A stretch of 9,762 nt of DNA. Source: Altererythrobacter sp. (GTDB lineage: Bacteria > Pseudomonadota > Alphaproteobacteria > Sphingomonadales > Sphingomonadaceae). Shown piece after piece: positions 7,898 to 9,762 of this stretch. Numbering within the stretch: the first letter of the stretch is position 1; every line of letters begins with the position of its first letter. The position numbers and the translations under genes were made by a program. The DNA lies in the NCBI GenBank assembly GCA_011524425.1, contig WTKI01000261.1, positions 3,681 through 13,442 of the forward strand, given 5' to 3'. The notes under the pieces are model-generated. The model searched no databases. It saw only the letters and a program-made list of their open reading frames with translations, and was not told where the DNA came from.

Positions 7898-8476
7898 TCA
7901 GTTCCCGCCTGAATTTTGCGGCACTGCAAAGCTGCCACTCACCCGTCCGCCTGAGGTTTCGCTTCCCGCTACAGGAGAAGACCCTGCTGCGCGGCCATCA
8001 ACGCTTGAAACACCGCTATTAAGGTCGATTACCAACCGTCCGCCGTTCAATGTATCGCCGCCACGATTGATGCGGACATTGCCGGCCATTGTGATGATCT
8101 GGCGGTTAAAATCATAGATGGCTGTGTCCCCGCGCGCAGTTTCGCTGCCGCGCGTCACTGTGACGCCGCCAATCGCTGTAATCCGCTCAATGCTGAGCTC
8201 TCCGGCATCAGAGTAATTCACTAGAGTTCTAGCAGCGCGCACAGTCAGCCCGGCCTGCTCTATCCGTACATCGCCTGACAAGACCACACGGTTCTGGCGG
8301 TCCTGCAATTCTATTCGGTCAGCCGAATAGGATACCGGCGCTGATGAGTTATGGCTCGCAATTGCTTGCGCGTGCAATTCGATCCCCGCAAACAGCAAGG
8401 CCGTTGCAGTAAAGCTGGCCAGTGCCAATTTTGCAGACCGCTTAGTGGCAGGCAAAAGAGATACAGAATTTGACAT
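7898..8476 (-). CDS. lptA: LptA, periplasmic lipopolysaccharide transport bridge
   Basis: LptA forms the beta-jellyroll bridge carrying lipopolysaccharide across the periplasm from LptC to LptD. From the ATG at 8474-8476 the protein has 192 residues: a signal peptide with hydrophobic core LALASFTATALLFAG ending HAQA (cleavage after Ala38), then the OstA/LptA-type repeat: YSADRIELQDRQNRVVLSGDV, VRAARTLVNY, ITAIGGVTVTRG, ETARGDTAIYDF, IITMAGNV and LNGGRLVIDL. The last 30 residues are Gly/Ser-rich and probably disordered. Earlier in-frame starts exist (GTG at 8488, ATG at 8485), but AGGAG at 8488-8492 lies only two bases from the ATG at 8485 and 11 from the one at 8476, so the latter is preferred. 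It is translated just after lptC, whose stop is at 8491-8493. lptB, often next in alphaproteobacteria, does not follow; instead the gene is tail-to-tail with the sugar transferase, 13 bases apart. Confidence 0.94.
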   Translation of the reverse strand: MSNSVSLLPATKRSAKLALASFTATALLFAGIELHAQAIASHNSSAPVSYSADRIELQDRQNRVVLSGDVRIEQAGLTVRAARTLVNYSDAGELSIERITAIGGVTVTRGSETARGDTAIYDFNRQIITMAGNVRINRGGDTLNGGRLVIDLNSGVSSVDGRAAGSSPVAGSETSGGRVSGSFAVPQNSGGN

Positions 8477-8487
8477 TGGTCCCATCA

Positions 8488-8492
8488 CTCCT
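8488..8492 (-). promoter_or_regulatory. Ribosome binding site deciding the lptA start
   Basis: AGGAG on the minus strand overlaps the TAG stop of lptC. Its distance to the three candidate lptA starts (0, 2 and 11 bases) favours the ATG at 8474-8476. Confidence 0.45.
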
Positions 8493-9156
8493 AAGGCCGC
8501 TGCAATTCGCCGGGTTTCATAGTGAGCTGTGCATCGCCTGTCAGCGTCACAGTGCGCGCATCGATGTCCGTGCGGATAGTCTGAGCAGAAAAGCTTCCGG
8601 CAGGCACTGCCCCTTCCACGCCTTCACTGCCTTCCATCAACCGCGCTTCCAGATCGACAGTGACGCCGCGTGCAGTCATCGTGTAGCCGTCTGCCGCCAG
8701 CAATCGGACAGATCCGATGACATCGACCCGTTCAGCGTCGATATCATATGCCCCTGCATCCGCAGTGAGGCTGGCTGGACCGTCCGGTAAGGTTAGCCTT
8801 GCCACCAGATCTTGCATGCGCACGATCCCTTCCGCGCTTGATCGTTGCACAGCTTCGCCTGCAGTAAGCGCGAAGGGACGGCCTTGATTGTCTTGTCCGC
8901 GATACATTGCATTGTCGACCGACAGGCGTTCATCGATCATCGCAACCTTGTTGCGGTCAAGCAGAAAGCTCACTTCGCCGCGAGGGCTAAGCGGTGTGAT
9001 CACCATAAATGCAGCGAGAACGCCCACGCCGATCGGCAAGGCCTTTCTAAGAAACTGAACCAGCTTGTCATGCGAACCGCCTGGCGCAGCAAAGTGCTGG
9101 CGCTGGCTGCGCAGCTCCTGTGCTTCCGTAGTTTCGATTCGCCGCTGAGTGCTCAT
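8491..9156 (-). CDS. lptC: LptC, inner-membrane lipopolysaccharide transport protein
   Basis: LptC receives lipopolysaccharide from the LptB2FG transporter and passes it to LptA. The 221 residues comprise a long polar cytoplasmic N-terminus (1-38), one membrane helix (about 39-57, KALPIGVGVLAAFMVITPL) and a periplasmic beta-jellyroll related to LptA, with the strand repeats MYRGQDNQGRPFALTAGEA, DLVARLTLPDG, LTADAGAYDIDAERVDVIG, YTMTARGVTVDL and the closing TLTGDAQLTMKPGEL. The cytoplasmic tail is longer than in E. coli LptC, as is common in alphaproteobacteria. Start at 9156: a TAG lies four codons upstream in the same frame, so this is the first possible ATG; its ribosome site (AGAAG) is weak. 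It lies 34 bases after the RNase D stop and directly ahead of lptA, so an rnd-lptC-lptA operon is likely. Confidence 0.93.
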   Translation of the reverse strand: MSTQRRIETTEAQELRSQRQHFAAPGGSHDKLVQFLRKALPIGVGVLAAFMVITPLSPRGEVSFLLDRNKVAMIDERLSVDNAMYRGQDNQGRPFALTAGEAVQRSSAEGIVRMQDLVARLTLPDGPASLTADAGAYDIDAERVDVIGSVRLLAADGYTMTARGVTVDLEARLMEGSEGVEGAVPAGSFSAQTIRTDIDARTVTLTGDAQLTMKPGELQRP

Positions 9157-9190
9157 AGTTTGCTTCTATATAGGGGCGTAGTTCGCGCCA

Positions 9191-9762
9191 TCATGAATGG
9201 CTGAAAATATCGTGTTCGCTCCAGCCTGCAATATCCAGGCGCGCGCGCGTCGGCAGGAAGTCAAAACAGGCCTGAGCCAAGTCCATCCGGCCTTCGCGTT
9301 CCAGACGCTTCAACAGCTCATCGCGCATACGGTGGAGATATCGCACATCGCTGGCGGCGTAATCGCGCTGCGCATCGCTCAGGTCAGGGCCGCCCCAATC
9401 GGATGATTGCTGTTGCTTGGACAAACTTTCGCCAAGCAGTTCATCGACAAGATTTTTCAGCCCATGACGGTCTGTGTAGGTCCGAACCAGCTTGCTCGCG
9501 ATCTTTGTGCAAAATACCGGAGCCGCCATAACCCCAAGATAATATTCAATCGCCGCCAGATCGAAGCGCGCAAAATGATAGAGTTTCAGGCGAGCCGGAT
9601 CAGCCAAGACCTTTTTTAGGTTTGGGGCAGAATAGTCGCTTTGCGGGTCAAAGCGCACCAAGTGCTCATCCCCCGTCCCGTCACTGATCTGAACCACACA
9701 CAAGCGGTCGCGATGTGTGATGAGGCCCATGGTCTCTGTATCAACAGCGAGCGGTGCATCGC
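9191..9762 (-). CDS. rnd: Ribonuclease D, short form, partial: N-terminus beyond right edge
   Basis: A 3'-5' exoribonuclease of the DEDDy family that trims stable RNAs such as tRNA precursors in the cytoplasm. Reading continues to the right edge without a stop; an internal ATG at 9728-9730 is not the start, because conserved sequence precedes it. The visible 189 residues begin DAPLAVDTETMG, with motif I Asp7 and Glu9, motif II around HFARFD (Asp67), and motif III as Tyr134-AAS-Asp138, so all four metal-binding acidic residues and the catalytic Tyr are present. THRDRLCVVQISDG and SDWGGPDLSDAQRDYAASDV are typical of RNase D. The protein ends about 50 residues after motif III, so it lacks the C-terminal HRDC domains of E. 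coli RNase D (375 residues). This short form is common in alphaproteobacteria. It is the first visible gene of the rnd-lptC-lptA cluster. Confidence 0.95.
   Translation of the reverse strand, partial: DAPLAVDTETMGLITHRDRLCVVQISDGTGDEHLVRFDPQSDYSAPNLKKVLADPARLKLYHFARFDLAAIEYYLGVMAAPVFCTKIASKLVRTYTDRHGLKNLVDELLGESLSKQQQSSDWGGPDLSDAQRDYAASDVRYLHRMRDELLKRLEREGRMDLAQACFDFLPTRARLDIAGWSEHDIFSHS

Noticed and set aside
7914..7931. Hairpin TTTGC/GCAAA at the 3' end of lptA as a terminator for the convergent genes
   Set aside because: Only five base pairs, inside coding sequence, and no T-run in either direction.
9167..9172. TATATA on the minus strand just before lptC as a -10 box
   Set aside because: No -35 partner is found 16-18 bases upstream, transcription would start within a few bases of the ATG, and rnd lies only 34 bases upstream, so read-through is simpler.
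1..9762. CRISPR array, insertion sequence, tRNA, toxin-antitoxin or defence island
   Set aside because: No regularly spaced repeats, no terminal inverted repeats or transposase motifs, no cloverleaf, and every substantial gene is a housekeeping or envelope family.

Overview
The window carries a conserved chromosomal stretch of an alphaproteobacterium. The protein families, the gene neighbourhoods (DUF3576 lipoprotein-leuS-lptE-holA; RNase D-lptC-lptA) and the moderate GC content fit Sphingomonadales, probably Erythrobacteraceae. The taxonomic placement is inference from family resemblance, not from a search. I see no insertion sequence, prophage, CRISPR array, tRNA or rRNA, and no sign of recent transfer.

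Layout. (1) Positions 1-1422, minus strand: a small outer-membrane-like protein of unknown function (676-1422), followed by phaB, acetoacetyl-CoA reductase, which runs off the left edge (1-566, C-terminus missing). (2) Positions 1423-1861: a 439-base divergent intergenic region without a convincing gene. It has a candidate promoter for the rightward operon and four GANTC sites within 169 bases. (3) Positions 1862-6414, plus strand: a tight operon of a DUF3576 lipoprotein, leuS, lptE and holA. leuS/lptE overlap in TGATG and lptE/holA overlap in ATGA. (4) Positions 6481-7884, plus strand: a membrane-bound polyprenyl-phosphate sugar-1-phosphate transferase that would start assembly of a surface polysaccharide. 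Its start region is odd. (5) Positions 7898-9762, minus strand and convergent with the above: RNase D (N-terminus off the right edge), then lptC, then lptA.

How the genes fit together. Three of the lipopolysaccharide-transport proteins (LptE, LptC, LptA) lie within 4.3 kb, in two operons that face each other across a sugar-lipid transferase. The central theme is therefore envelope glycolipid and polysaccharide export. It is mixed with essential housekeeping functions: leucyl-tRNA charging, the replisome clamp-loader subunit and RNA processing. The left edge adds polyhydroxybutyrate metabolism.

I found no clear new biological system. The items most worth a second look are the GANTC clustering around the left-hand genes, the short protein with a barrel-like C-terminus, and a strong but unassigned Shine-Dalgarno sequence ahead of the sugar transferase.
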